Part shown: positions 54,935-63,907 of the stretch, in pieces | Numbering within the stretch: the first letter of the stretch is position 1 | Layout of the letters: every line of letters starts with the position of its first letter | NCBI RefSeq assembly: GCF_013184745.1 | Contig: NZ_JAATVU010000013.1 | Coordinates: 59,655-123,654 of the forward strand | DNA length: 64,000 bases | Direction of reading: 5' to 3' | Source: Mangrovicoccus sp. HB161399 | GTDB lineage: Bacteria; Pseudomonadota; Alphaproteobacteria; Rhodobacterales; Rhodobacteraceae | Position numbers and translations under genes: made by a program | Notes under the pieces: generated by a model | Databases searched by the model: none | What the model was told of the DNA's origin: nothing | The model's input: only the letters and a program-made list of their open reading frames with translations

Positions 54935-57159
54935 CCCAGGAACTGGTCAATCCCGAGGACAGCCTCGAACGCCAGCGCGACAAGCTGCTGAAGATCGCCA
55001 CCGTGCTGATGCGGCGTGTGGAACAGGGCTTCTCCGACCAGAATGCGGGCTACGCGCATTTCCAGCGCGCCGTCATGTTGGAGGAGCAGGTCCGCAACCG
55101 CACGCGCGACCTGGAGCGAACCCTCGACCTGCTGAACCAGGCCAATTCGCAGCTGACCGACGCCACGATCCGCGCCGAGAAGGACCGGGCGAACCTGTCG
55201 AACGCGATCGAGGCGATCCAGGAAGGCTTCGCGCTGTTCGACGCCGAGGAACGCCTGGTGCTGTGCAATTCGCGCTTCTGCCAGCACCTGCCCGACATCC
55301 AGGCGCGGATGGAGCCGGGCCTGCAGTTCAACGCCTATGTCGACATGGTCAGCGAGAGCCGCCACCTGGTGCTGCCGCCCGACGTCTCGGTCCGCGAATG
55401 GCGCAACCAGCGCAAGGACAAGCACCGAGAGGATTACGTCGTCTTCAACGTGCGGCTGATCTGGGACCGCTGGCTGCAGGTCAGCGAGCAGCGCACGCCG
55501 GACGGCTTCACGGTGATGATCCATACCGACATCACCGACATCATCCGGCTGGAGCGGCGCGAGCGCGAACGCATGCTCGACGACCAGGCGCGGCTGATCC
55601 GGGCGACGCTGGACCATGTCAACCAAGGCGTCTGCATCTTCGATGCCGACCACCACCTGATCGGCTGGAACCAGAGGCTGAGCTCGCTCCTGGCGATCCC
55701 GGCCGGGCGGCTGTCGGTCGGCGCGCGCTTCGGGCGGCTGCTCGACATGATCGGCGAAAGGGTGCAGTTCGCGGGCGCGGCCAATGCAGAGACGCTGCGC
55801 GACTGGGTGGCGCGCGAGACCGAGCGACCTGCCCTGAGCTTCGAGATCCAGCGCGGCCAGCGGATCATCCTCGACGTTTTCGCCGAGGAGACGCCCGACC
55901 GCGGCTTCGTCATCAGCTTCACCGATGTCACCTCCGAGCGCGAGGCGATCCGCGCGATGGTGCAGGCCAACGAGACGCTGGAGCAGCGGGTGGCCGAGCG
56001 CACGCTGGACCTGGAACACGCGCTCGCCGATGCCGAGCGCGCCAATTCCTCGAAATCCCGCTTCGTCGCGGCGGCCAGCCACGACCTGCTGCAGCCGCTG
56101 TCCGCCGCCAAGCTGTTCCTCAGTTCGCTGGAGGAAGGCGGGGCCAGCCCGGTCCAGCAGCGCGAGACGCTGCAGCGGACGCGCAACGCGCTGGTCAGCG
56201 TGGAGACGATCCTGGCCTCGCTGCTCGACATCTCCCGGCTCGATGCGGGCCTCGCGGCCGTCGATCCCGCCCCCGTTCCCCTGGGGCTGGTGCTGAACAC
56301 GCTGGCCGACGAGTTCGAGCCGATGGCGCGCGCCAAGGGGCTGCAGCTGACCATCGTGGCCTGCTCGGCCACGGTGACCTCCGACCAGATCTACCTGCGC
56401 CGCATCCTGCAGAACCTGATCGCCAACGCGGTGCGCTACACCCCCGCGGGCCGCATTCTGGTGGGCGCGCGGCGCACCGGCGACGCTTTGCGGGTCGAGG
56501 TCTGGGATACCGGGGTCGGCATCGCGCCCGAGGACCAGCAGTCGATCTTCCGCGAGTTCCACCGCGGCAGCGAGGCGGCGGACCTTTCCGAGGGCGTCGG
56601 GCTCGGCCTCGCCATCGTGGAGCGCGCCTGCGCGCTGCTCGGCCACACCGTCGCGCTGAGTTCCGAGCCCGGCCGCGGCAGCGTCTTCTCGGTGACCTTC
56701 GCCCGCGCCGCGCCCGCCGCCCATGTCGCCCGCGCGCGCACCGACCCGGCCCGCGCCGCCAGCTCCGCGCTGGAGGGCCAGATCGCGCTGATCGTCGAGG
56801 CGGACGAGACCCTGCGCGCCGCGCTCGCGCAGCAGCTCGACGTCTGGCAGATGGAGGTTCTCGACGTGCCGGACGCGGCCGAGGCAGCGGCGCTCCTGGG
56901 CGAGATAGACATCCTCCCGGATTTGGTGATCCTCGGGATCCACCGCGGCGAAGGGGTCGGACAGCTCGACGGGCTGAGGGCCGCCGCCCCGCAGCTGGGC
57001 ACCTTGCCGACGCTGGTCATTGCCTCGGACAAATCGTTGGAACTCCGCCAGAAAATGGAGCGCCGCGGGGTCGAGGTTGCCCGCAAGCCGATCGATCCGG
57101 ACGCGCTCCACCGCCGCATAGACGCGCTGCTGCGGCCTGCTATAAGCCTGACCGGGTAG
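54931..57159 (+). CDS. Hybrid sensor histidine kinase (NahK/ErcS type)
   Basis: A 742-aa cytosolic hybrid kinase without membrane helices. It has an N-terminal coiled coil (about 10-90) and two PAS domains of the PAS_7 type (about 92-205 and 222-335). The HisKA domain has catalytic His384 in AAASHDLLQPL, and the HATPase has NLIANAVRYT, DTGVGI and GVGLGLAIV. The C-terminal receiver (about 617-735) has Gly669 where the phosphoacceptor Asp should be (DLVILGIH), so it is degenerate. This design matches NahK/ErcS kinases. The start overlaps the FIST stop, giving strict coupling with the sensor. Confidence 0.9.
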   Translation: MTQELVNPEDSLERQRDKLLKIATVLMRRVEQGFSDQNAGYAHFQRAVMLEEQVRNRTRDLERTLDLLNQANSQLTDATIRAEKDRANLSNAIEAIQEGFALFDAEERLVLCNSRFCQHLPDIQARMEPGLQFNAYVDMVSESRHLVLPPDVSVREWRNQRKDKHREDYVVFNVRLIWDRWLQVSEQRTPDGFTVMIHTDITDIIRLERRERERMLDDQARLIRATLDHVNQGVCIFDADHHLIGWNQRLSSLLAIPAGRLSVGARFGRLLDMIGERVQFAGAANAETLRDWVARETERPALSFEIQRGQRIILDVFAEETPDRGFVISFTDVTSEREAIRAMVQANETLEQRVAERTLDLEHALADAERANSSKSRFVAAASHDLLQPLSAAKLFLSSLEEGGASPVQQRETLQRTRNALVSVETILASLLDISRLDAGLAAVDPAPVPLGLVLNTLADEFEPMARAKGLQLTIVACSATVTSDQIYLRRILQNLIANAVRYTPAGRILVGARRTGDALRVEVWDTGVGIAPEDQQSIFREFHRGSEAADLSEGVGLGLAIVERACALLGHTVALSSEPGRGSVFSVTFARAAPAAHVARARTDPARAASSALEGQIALIVEADETLRAALAQQLDVWQMEVLDVPDAAEAAALLGEIDILPDLVILGIHRGEGVGQLDGLRAAAPQLGTLPTLVIASDKSLELRQKMERRGVEVARKPIDPDALHRRIDALLRPAISLTG

Positions 57160-57266
57160 GCGCAGCGTCGCCGCATGCAGCAACGGTCCCGCAAATTGCC
57201 TTGAAGACAGGCATGTGCAGCGCATATTGTCACGGGGCCGTCGCAGATCGCGGTCAGGATATCCGG

Positions 57267-58139
57267 ATGCAAGACAGAATCGATCCTCTCATTGCCGAAA
57301 GGGCACCCTGGCTGTTCTCGGAGATTCCATGGGCCCCGCCATGCCGTTTCGCCCTGACGCGGATGCTGGGCTATTCCAAGACGGTCCGCCTGGGCGAACA
57401 TTTCGACCCGCTCCCCGTCGGCGAGATCATGCGCCAGCTGGGCGAGATGCTGGCCAAGGATCTGGAATTCGCAGGCATCAACAACATCCCCGCCGCGGGG
57501 CCCGCGCTGATCGTCGCGAACCACCCGACCGGCATCGCCGACGGCATCATCCTGAACACGGTGCTGAACCAGGTCCGCTCGGACGCGTATTTCTACGCCA
57601 ACAGCGACATCCTGCGGGTGCTGCCGCAATTCGACGGCATGATCGCCCCGGTGGAATGGCGCAAGGAGAAGCGCAGCCACTCCAAGACGCGCGAGACCAT
57701 GGCCTATACCCGCAAGGCGGTGGACCAGGGCCGGATCGGCGTGATCTTCCCCTCCGGGCGGCTGGCGAAGCGGCGCGGGCTGAAGCTCTACGAGCGGCCC
57801 TGGATGGCCTCCGCGGCGATGATCGCGCGCAAGTTCGACCTGCCGGTGATCCCGGTCAACATCCGCGCGCGCAACTCGGTGCTGTTCTATCTCTTCGACT
57901 TCCTGCACCCGACCCTGCGCGACATCACGCTGTTCCACGAGACGCTGAACAAGGCCAAGCAGCCCTACCGCGTCACCATCGGCGAGCCGATCTCGCCGGC
58001 CTCGCTGCCGGTCAAGTCCGAGGACGGGATCGAGATGCTGCGCAAGGCCACGCTGGCGCTCGGCGGCCGCTACGCGCCGAATGTCTCGCTGGTGCAGAAC
58101 AGCCGCTGGGTCGCGAAGACCAAGCTCCTGAGCTACTGA
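57267..58139 (+). CDS. Lysophospholipid acyltransferase-family protein
   Basis: A 290-aa PlsC-type acyltransferase. The catalytic region is LIVANHPTGIADGIIL (His86 and Asp92, with one extra residue in the usual HX4D spacing); further blocks are FPSGRLAKRRGLKLYERPW and LPVIPVNIRARNS. It probably acylates a lysophospholipid or related lipid such as ornithine lipid. The ATG at 57267 is used. It follows the signalling operon after 107 bp and may have its own promoter. Confidence 0.85.
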   Translation: MQDRIDPLIAERAPWLFSEIPWAPPCRFALTRMLGYSKTVRLGEHFDPLPVGEIMRQLGEMLAKDLEFAGINNIPAAGPALIVANHPTGIADGIILNTVLNQVRSDAYFYANSDILRVLPQFDGMIAPVEWRKEKRSHSKTRETMAYTRKAVDQGRIGVIFPSGRLAKRRGLKLYERPWMASAAMIARKFDLPVIPVNIRARNSVLFYLFDFLHPTLRDITLFHETLNKAKQPYRVTIGEPISPASLPVKSEDGIEMLRKATLALGGRYAPNVSLVQNSRWVAKTKLLSY

Positions 58140-58291
58140 CAGCGCCGCTGCCGCGGAAGACAGGACGCCCCCTTGCGGAGGGCGCCTGCGGCGGTTGCGG
58201 ATGCGAGGAAAGTCGGTGCCCCCCGGGACAGGCGCCTTGCCCTGTCCCGCCGGCGCGGACCGCAGGCTGCGGCCCGGGGGCGGTGCCGCGG

Positions 58292-58888
58292 TCAGCCCTT
58301 GGGCTGGCAGTAGCCCTGGCTGCTGACCCAGGACATCATTTCGTTGCGCTTGCGCGAGGAATGGAACGGACCCCAGTCGGCCGCGACGCCGCGCATGCCT
58401 GCCGAGATCACGCCGTCCCGCGGCACCGTGCGGTTCATGATGCGGATTGCGCAGCTCACGTTCTTGGACCCGTCGAGCAGCGCCGAGCCGCTTTTCGCCT
58501 CGCAGCCATAGGCGCGCGCGGTGCCGGGAGAGATCTGCACCAGGCCGAACCAGCGCCCGCCGCCGCCGACGGCGGTCTCGCGCCAGGTGCTCTCGTGCTT
58601 GGCCAGCGACGAGATCAGGCCCGCCCAGAAGGCCTGCCGGTCCTCGGTGGACGCGGTCTTGTAGCCCGGGCAGTAATTGTCGATATCCTTAGGAACCATC
58701 GCGGGCAGGTTGCTGCCGTGTTCCTGCAGCGCCTTCAGCGCGGCCTGCGTCCAGACTTCGCCCTTCGCCGATTTGTCCCACGCCATCGTGGGGGATTCCG
58801 TGCGGTTGGCCAGGGCGGGGCCATTTTCCACGGAACAGGCCCCAAGGGCCACACTCAAGACCAGAACGCAAAGCCGGAGCTTCGTCAT
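58292..58888 (-). CDS. Lipoprotein with lytic-transglycosylase (SLT) fold
   Basis: A 198-aa lipoprotein with a signal peptide ending in LGAC (Cys18). The SLT-like domain (about 85-185) has [14 protein letters not shown] (catalytic Glu in the HES motif) and [22 protein letters not shown], and later [13 protein letters not shown]. It is expected to cleave glycan strands of peptidoglycan, anchored in the outer membrane. It is divergent from gatB. Confidence 0.85.
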   Translation of the reverse strand: MTKLRLCVLVLSVALGACSVENGPALANRTESPTMAWDKSAKGEVWTQAALKALQEHGSNLPAMVPKDIDNYCPGYKTASTEDRQAFWAGLISSLAKHESTWRETAVGGGGRWFGLVQISPGTARAYGCEAKSGSALLDGSKNVSCAIRIMNRTVPRDGVISAGMRGVAADWGPFHSSRKRNEMMSWVSSQGYCQPKG

Positions 58889-59088
58889 GCGGAACCTCAA
58901 TCGCAATTTCGCCGTTGGTCCGGTTAGGCCGAGTTCCCCATTCGGCAAAGCCAATGTTTCCCGCCCTGCCGAAATGGGCAGATCCCCGCTCATCCGCTGT
59001 AACGTTCCGCCCGCCCGCCGGGCCTTGTTTCCCGCGCCCCGCTTGGCGTAGAAGACCCCATCCCGGCCAAGCCCTCGACGGAGATCCC

Positions 59089-60600
59089 ATGCTCGACCTG
59101 ACCTACGACACCCCGAAACCCAAGGTGATTTCCGGCGCGACCGGCGACTGGGAACTCGTGATCGGGATGGAGATCCACGCGCAGGTGTCCTCCGAGGCCA
59201 AGCTGTTCTCGGGCGCCTCGACGAAATTCGGCGCCGAGCCGAACTCCAACGTGGCCTTCGTCGACGCCGCCATGCCCGGCATGCTGCCGGTGATCAACGA
59301 ATTCTGCGTCGAGCAGGCGGTGCGCACCGGGCTGGGGCTGAAGGCCGGGATCAACCTGGTCTCCGCCTTCGACCGCAAGAACTACTTCTATCCGGACCTG
59401 CCGCAGGGCTACCAGATCAGCCAGCTCTACCATCCGATCGTCGGCGAAGGCGAGGTCCTGGTGGAGATGGGCGAGGGCATCGCGCGGCTGGTGCGCATCG
59501 AGCGCATCCACCTGGAACAGGACGCCGGCAAGTCGATCCACGACATGGATCCGCACATGTCCTTCGTCGACCTCAACCGCACCGGGGTCGCGCTGATGGA
59601 GATCGTCAGCCGTCCCGACATCCGCGGCCCCGAGGAAGCGGCGGCCTATGTGGGCAAGCTGCGCCAGATCCTGCGCTACCTGGGCACCTGCGACGGCAAC
59701 ATGCAGAACGGCAACCTGCGCGCCGACGTCAACGTCTCGGTCTGCCGCCCGGGCCAGTACGAGAAATACCAGGAGACCCAGGATTTCTCGCATCTCGGCA
59801 CCCGCTGCGAGATCAAGAACATGAACTCGATGCGCTTCATCCAGGCAGCGATCGACTACGAGGCGCGCCGCCAGATCGCGATCCTCGAAGACGGCGGCAA
59901 GATCGACCAGGAAACCCGGCTCTATGATCCGGACAGGAACGAGACGCGGTCGATGCGCTCGAAGGAAGAGGCGCATGACTACCGCTACTTCCCCTGCCCC
60001 GACCTGATGCCGCTGGAGATCGAGCAGGCCTGGGTCGACGGCATCGCCGCCTCGCTGCCCGAGCTGCCCGACGCCAAGAAGGCGCGGTTCATGCAGGATT
60101 TCGGCCTGACCGACTATGACGCCTCGGTGCTGACCGCCGAGGTCGAGAACGCCGCCTATTTCGAGAACGTCGCCGAGGGCGGCGACGGCAAGCTCGCGGC
60201 CAACTGGGTGATCAACGAGCTCTTCGGCCGGCTGAAGAAGGACGACAAGGCGATCGGCGACAGCCCGGTATCCCCGGAACAGCTGGCAGGCATCATCCGG
60301 CTGATCAAGTCGGACGCGATTTCCGGCAAGATTGCCAAGGACCTGTTCGAGATCGTCTATACCGAAGGCGGCGATCCCGAGAAGATCGTCGAGGACCGCG
60401 GCATGAAGCAGGTCACGGATACCGGCGCCATCGAGGCGGCAGTCGACGAGATCATCGCCGCCAATCCGGCGCAGGTCGAGAAGGCCAAGCAAAATCCCAA
60501 GCTTGCCGGCTGGTTCGTCGGCCAGGTGATGAAGGCCACCGGCGGCAAGGCCAACCCGAAGGCCGTGAACGATCTGGTGGCCGCCAAGCTGGGGCTCTGA
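59089..60600 (+). CDS. gatB: Aspartyl/glutamyl-tRNA amidotransferase subunit B
   Basis: A 503-aa subunit of GatCAB, which amidates misacylated Glu-tRNA(Gln) and Asp-tRNA(Asn). It has the conserved [62 protein letters not shown] blocks, with a C-terminal GatB/YqeY domain from about residue 350. gatA and gatC are not adjacent, as is usual in alphaproteobacteria. GGAG precedes the ATG. A terminator follows. Confidence 0.97.
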   Translation: MLDLTYDTPKPKVISGATGDWELVIGMEIHAQVSSEAKLFSGASTKFGAEPNSNVAFVDAAMPGMLPVINEFCVEQAVRTGLGLKAGINLVSAFDRKNYFYPDLPQGYQISQLYHPIVGEGEVLVEMGEGIARLVRIERIHLEQDAGKSIHDMDPHMSFVDLNRTGVALMEIVSRPDIRGPEEAAAYVGKLRQILRYLGTCDGNMQNGNLRADVNVSVCRPGQYEKYQETQDFSHLGTRCEIKNMNSMRFIQAAIDYEARRQIAILEDGGKIDQETRLYDPDRNETRSMRSKEEAHDYRYFPCPDLMPLEIEQAWVDGIAASLPELPDAKKARFMQDFGLTDYDASVLTAEVENAAYFENVAEGGDGKLAANWVINELFGRLKKDDKAIGDSPVSPEQLAGIIRLIKSDAISGKIAKDLFEIVYTEGGDPEKIVEDRGMKQVTDTGAIEAAVDEIIAANPAQVEKAKQNPKLAGWFVGQVMKATGGKANPKAVNDLVAAKLGL

Positions 60601-60625
60601 GCCCCGTCGCGGCGGCGACGCGGAG

Positions 60626-60648
60626 AGGGGCCCTTGCGGCCCCTTTTT
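60626..60648 (+). terminator. Intrinsic terminator after gatB
   Basis: AGGGGCC and GGCCCCT form a 7-bp stem with a 5-nt loop followed by TTTT, 25 bp past the gatB stop. Confidence 0.85.
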
Positions 60649-60685
60649 CCTGCCTGCCTGCCGCCTGCCATGCTAGCCTTGCGTC

Positions 60686-61762
60686 ATGGCGCAGGACACG
60701 GACACAGACCGGCTGACGCGGAAGGAACGGCTGACCCTATGGCTGGATTTCGGCAAGTGGATCGGCGGCACCTTCCTGATCGGCATTGCCACCATTGCGG
60801 TGAACTGGATCATCAAGACCCGCGAGCTGGAGCTGGCCCGGGTCCAGCAGCAGGGCGAGCTGCAGCTCGCGGAACTGGAACAGCAGAGGGTCTTCCTCGA
60901 AAGTTTCGTCAGCCAGGCGATGGAGCAGGACGTCCGGGTCCGGCTGCGGCTGTCGCACTACATCAAGACCACCACGCTGAACGAGGAGATCCGCAACACC
61001 TGGGAAAGCTACTACCAGGACGCCTTCAGTGAATGCTTGCGCTACTATTCGCGCTCGCAGGGCGAGGCGCCCGATGTCGAGGCCGAATGCCGGTTCGGCG
61101 GCACCGACCGCATCGCGCCGCCGCCGAAGGTCACGTACACTCCCCTGCCCGACTGGATGGAAGAGATGCGCGCCGGTCCGCCCGCGCCCGTCACGCTGCC
61201 CGAATTGCACCGCACCGCCGATGCCCTCGGCGTGCCTCCGGCCACCATGCACGCGCTGATCGCGGTGGAGGGGCGGCCCCCGGGATTCATCTCCGGCACG
61301 AACCTGCCCGCCCTGCTCTTCGAGGGCCATATCTTCAGCCGCCAGACCGGGCACAAATTCGACAGCGAGCATCCGGAAATCTCCACCGCCGCATGGACCG
61401 CGAAGAACTATGTCGGCGGGCAGGGCGAATATGACCGGCTGGTGCGGGCGATCGCGCTGGACCGCGACGCGGCCCTGATGTCCGCCGGCTGGGGCATGTT
61501 CCAGATCATGGGATTCAACTACGAAGCGGCCGGCCACGCGGACATCCTGTCCTTCGTGAGTTCGCAGTTCACCACCGCGGGACAGCTCGATGCCATGGTC
61601 GCCTATCTCGAATCGGTCGCGCTGGCCGATGCGCTGCGCGAAGAGCGCTGGGAGGACTTCGCCCTCGGCTACAACGGGCGCGCCTACAAGACGAACCGCT
61701 ATGACGAGAAACTGGCCGCGGCTGCGGCCAGTTTCGATCCTTCCGCCTATCCCGGCGAGTGA
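60686..61762 (+). CDS. Membrane-anchored phage-type N-acetylmuramidase
   Basis: A 358-aa protein whose C-terminal half (about 170-350) belongs to the N-acetylmuramidase family of phage-like endolysins: IAVEG (Glu195, a likely catalytic residue), LPALLFEGHIFSRQTGHKFD and MSAGWGMFQIMGFNYEAAGH. It hydrolyses the glycan bonds of peptidoglycan. Unlike soluble endolysins it carries an N-terminal membrane helix (about 24-43) and a coiled coil (about 48-80), so it is tethered with the enzyme domain probably outside the cytoplasm. No phage genes surround it. It lies after gatB's terminator as a separate unit. Function as a host enzyme or an anti-phage or toxin domain is open. Confidence 0.82.
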   Translation: MAQDTDTDRLTRKERLTLWLDFGKWIGGTFLIGIATIAVNWIIKTRELELARVQQQGELQLAELEQQRVFLESFVSQAMEQDVRVRLRLSHYIKTTTLNEEIRNTWESYYQDAFSECLRYYSRSQGEAPDVEAECRFGGTDRIAPPPKVTYTPLPDWMEEMRAGPPAPVTLPELHRTADALGVPPATMHALIAVEGRPPGFISGTNLPALLFEGHIFSRQTGHKFDSEHPEISTAAWTAKNYVGGQGEYDRLVRAIALDRDAALMSAGWGMFQIMGFNYEAAGHADILSFVSSQFTTAGQLDAMVAYLESVALADALREERWEDFALGYNGRAYKTNRYDEKLAAAAASFDPSAYPGE

Positions 61763-61782
61763 GGCACCGCGGAGGGCGGTGC

Positions 61783-62211
61783 TCAGGCCAGCTCGGTCGT
61801 AACTTCGATATTGCCCTGGGTCGCGTTGGAATAGGGGCAGATGAAATGGCCGCGCTCCACGATCTTCTCGGCCACGGCGCGCTCGACGCCCGGCATGGTG
61901 ACGACGAGCTTGGCGGTGATGCCGAAGCCGCCGTCGCTGCGCGGACCGATCCCGACCTTGGCTTCGACGGTCGCATCCGCCGGCACTTCGCCCAGATTTT
62001 CGCTGGAAGCGGCAAAGCGCATGGCCCCGAGATAGCAGGCGGCATAGCCGAGCGCGAAGAGCTCTTCGGGATTGTGCCCTGCCCCGGAGCCGCCAAGCTC
62101 CTTCGGGCTGGTCATGGTGACCGTCAGCATCCCCGATTTCAGGGCGGCGACGCCGTTGCGGCCGCCGCCGGTCGCCTTCGCTTCGGTCCAGTACTTGGGG
62201 TCGATCGACAT
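61783..62211 (-). CDS. ohr: Organic hydroperoxide resistance protein (Ohr)
   Basis: A 142-aa OsmC/Ohr-family peroxidase that reduces organic hydroperoxides using lipoyl thiols. Both reactive cysteines are present: Cys59 in FALGYAACYLGAM and Cys125 in HFICPYSNAT. Full length for the family. It is divergent from ohrR across 104 bp that contains two palindromes, one of them 22 bp before the ohr start. Confidence 0.95.
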   Translation of the reverse strand: MSIDPKYWTEAKATGGGRNGVAALKSGMLTVTMTSPKELGGSGAGHNPEELFALGYAACYLGAMRFAASSENLGEVPADATVEAKVGIGPRSDGGFGITAKLVVTMPGVERAVAEKIVERGHFICPYSNATQGNIEVTTELA

Positions 62212-62233
62212 GAGTTTTTTCCTTGTCCACGAT

Positions 62234-62251
62234 TATATCGTGCACGATATA
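62234..62251. promoter_or_regulatory. OhrR operator 1 (near ohr)
   Basis: TATATCGTGCACGATATA is a perfect 18-bp palindrome in the ohr-ohrR gap, with the A/T-flanked core of OhrR operators. It lies 22 bp before the ohr start and probably overlaps its promoter, so repression by OhrR is expected. Confidence 0.75.
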
Positions 62252-62290
62252 TATGGCTCCGCTATGCGTCAGTCAATCTCTTGCAACTCA

Positions 62291-62302
62291 ATCGCGCGCG
62301 AT
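62291..62302. promoter_or_regulatory. OhrR operator 2 (near ohrR)
   Basis: ATCGCGCGCGAT is a perfect 12-bp palindrome 13 bp before the ohrR start, close to the form of operator 1 (both contain ATCG and CGAT arms). Likely the autoregulatory site; fit to OhrR is inferred. Confidence 0.55.
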
Positions 62303-62315
62303 ATACCTAATCGCC

Positions 62316-62744
62316 ATGACCCTCCGCCCCGCCGACATGCTGTGCTTCGCGCTCTATTCCGCTGCCCAGGCCATGCAGCAGGCCTACCGCCCGCTGCTCG
62401 ACGCGCTGGGGCTGACCTATCCGCAATATATCGTGCTCTCGGCCCTCTGGGCTGCGGAGGACCCGCCGCGGGTCAGCGACATCGGCCGCGAGGTCGGGCT
62501 CGAGTCGAGCACGCTGACCCCTCTGCTGAAGCGGCTGGAGGCGGCCGGGCTTGTCGCGCGGCAGCGCGATGCCAGGGACGAGCGCCAGGTCCGCATCCGG
62601 CTGACCGAGGCAGGCCGCGCGCTGCAGGCCCGCGCCGCGCATGTGCCGGGCTGCATCTTCGAGAAGACCGGACTGGACGAAGCCGCGCTGGTCGCCCTGC
62701 GCGACGAGGTGGCCGCGCTCGGACAGCGGCTGCGGGCCGGATAG
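62316..62744 (+). CDS. ohrR: MarR-family peroxide sensor OhrR
   Basis: A 142-aa MarR-type repressor. The sensing Cys10 is in the typical [11 protein letters not shown]. The wHTH is [29 protein letters not shown], followed by the wing with [15 protein letters not shown] second Cys (112, PGCIFEK) fits a two-cysteine OhrR, in which a disulfide releases DNA. It is divergent from ohr and ends 1 bp before the stop of the next convergent gene. Confidence 0.93.
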   Translation: MTLRPADMLCFALYSAAQAMQQAYRPLLDALGLTYPQYIVLSALWAAEDPPRVSDIGREVGLESSTLTPLLKRLEAAGLVARQRDARDERQVRIRLTEAGRALQARAAHVPGCIFEKTGLDEAALVALRDEVAALGQRLRAG

Positions 62745-62745
62745 C

Positions 62746-63420
62746 TCAGCCGAAGATCCGCGCCTGCAGCCAGATCAGCGATGGATAGGCGGCAAGCCAG
62801 GTCCAGAGGAAGCGGTTCAGCCCGAAGACGCAGGCATTCGACAGGTGGAAGAGCCCCGCCGCCGCCAGCGCGGCCGCAAGCGTCCAGGGCGTCGCCAGGG
62901 CCAGCGGGAAGAGCAGCTCCAGCGCCATCACCGCCCAGGACGCCGCCAGCAGCAGGCCGCGCCTGCCGGCCAGCCCGCGCAGGTCTTCCGCCACCGGATA
63001 GGCGGAGTAGCGGAAGACATCCGACAGCGCCAGTCCGCTGCGCCAATCGGGATTGACGATCTTCACCCAGCCCGAGACGGCATAGCTCAGCACCAGCTGC
63101 GCGGCGAGATAGCCGAAGGACAGCTCGGCCTGCGCCGGGAACAGCCGCGCCGCGCAGAGGCAGCAAAGGATGAGAATCCCCATCCTGTCCGAGCCGCCAT
63201 TGTACGGCCCCTGCCAGCGGTGCAGCAACAGCAGCGACGTTGCGAACAGCGCCGCCAGCACCATGTCCGTCGCCAGCCCCGCCACCAGCGCCAGGCAGAG
63301 CGCCGCGCGGACGGCATGTATCGCCCGGTCGCCGGGCCGGGCCATGTGCTCCGCCGCCGCCTGCAGCAAAGCGAGACCCAGCAGGATCTCGGTCAGGCGG
63401 AGGGCGGCGTCCAGCGTCAC
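62746..63420 (-). CDS. HTTM-domain membrane protein
   Basis: A 224-aa membrane protein with about six helices. The segment [26 protein letters not shown] matches the HTTM (horizontally transferred transmembrane; vitamin K-dependent carboxylase-like) family. No catalytic residues could be recognised. It begins with a GTG at 63420 overlapping the TGA of the upstream gene (GTGA). The frame is open beyond that point, but the coupled start is the better choice. It is convergent with ohrR. Confidence 0.78.
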   Translation of the reverse strand: MTLDAALRLTEILLGLALLQAAAEHMARPGDRAIHAVRAALCLALVAGLATDMVLAALFATSLLLLHRWQGPYNGGSDRMGILILCCLCAARLFPAQAELSFGYLAAQLVLSYAVSGWVKIVNPDWRSGLALSDVFRYSAYPVAEDLRGLAGRRGLLLAASWAVMALELLFPLALATPWTLAAALAAAGLFHLSNACVFGLNRFLWTWLAAYPSLIWLQARIFG

Positions 63421-63803
63421 GGATCTTCGGAGGACCAGAGCACCTCGCGCTCCAGCCGGTCGCCGCGGCGGAACACGAACGTCAGGCGGAAGGCTGCGGG
63501 CGGCGGCGTTCCGGGCGGCAGTTCGGCCGGGATGCGCGACCGGAGCTCGGACAGGCTGTGCGCGGTCGGTTCCTCGACCATGCGTTCGGCGAGGCTGACC
63601 AGGTAGAGCCGTCCGTTCCAGCGCGGGTTCCACGCGAGCCGCCGCAGCATCCGCAGGACCGGCACATGGGCAGGCCGCGGCGCCAGCTCCCGCCACAGGC
63701 CGTCCGCGCCGCGGATCTCGATCCGGGGCGACGGGCCGACGCCGGAGAAGAACCGCCAGGACGGCAGCAGCGCCGGGAGAAGCAGCCTGAAGGTGCCGGG
63801 CAT
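63417..63803 (-). CDS. Partner protein of the HTTM gene, function unknown
   Basis: A 128-aa protein with no recognised domain; it is Arg/Leu-rich ([26 protein letters not shown]) and begins with a hydrophobic stretch. The ATG at 63803 was chosen because upstream residues look random. The stop overlaps the HTTM start, so the two act as one unit. HTTM proteins often have such a small upstream partner; that is a recollection, not checked. Confidence 0.6.
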   Translation of the reverse strand: MPGTFRLLLPALLPSWRFFSGVGPSPRIEIRGADGLWRELAPRPAHVPVLRMLRRLAWNPRWNGRLYLVSLAERMVEEPTAHSLSELRSRIPAELPPGTPPPAAFRLTFVFRRGDRLEREVLWSSEDP

Positions 63804-63907
63804 GGATGCCTCCGCAAAGGGGACCGTCCCCTGGCCCAATCTTTGGGAGATCGTGGTTAACGGAGCCTTACCCGAGCCGCTGGACAGCGGCGGTGCCATG
63901 GCCTAGT

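Noticed and set aside
55263..58139. A plus-strand open frame of 958 codons overlapping the histidine kinase
   Set aside because: Its first part is an out-of-frame shadow of the kinase. Only its last 291 codons are real, as the acyltransferase gene starting at 57267.
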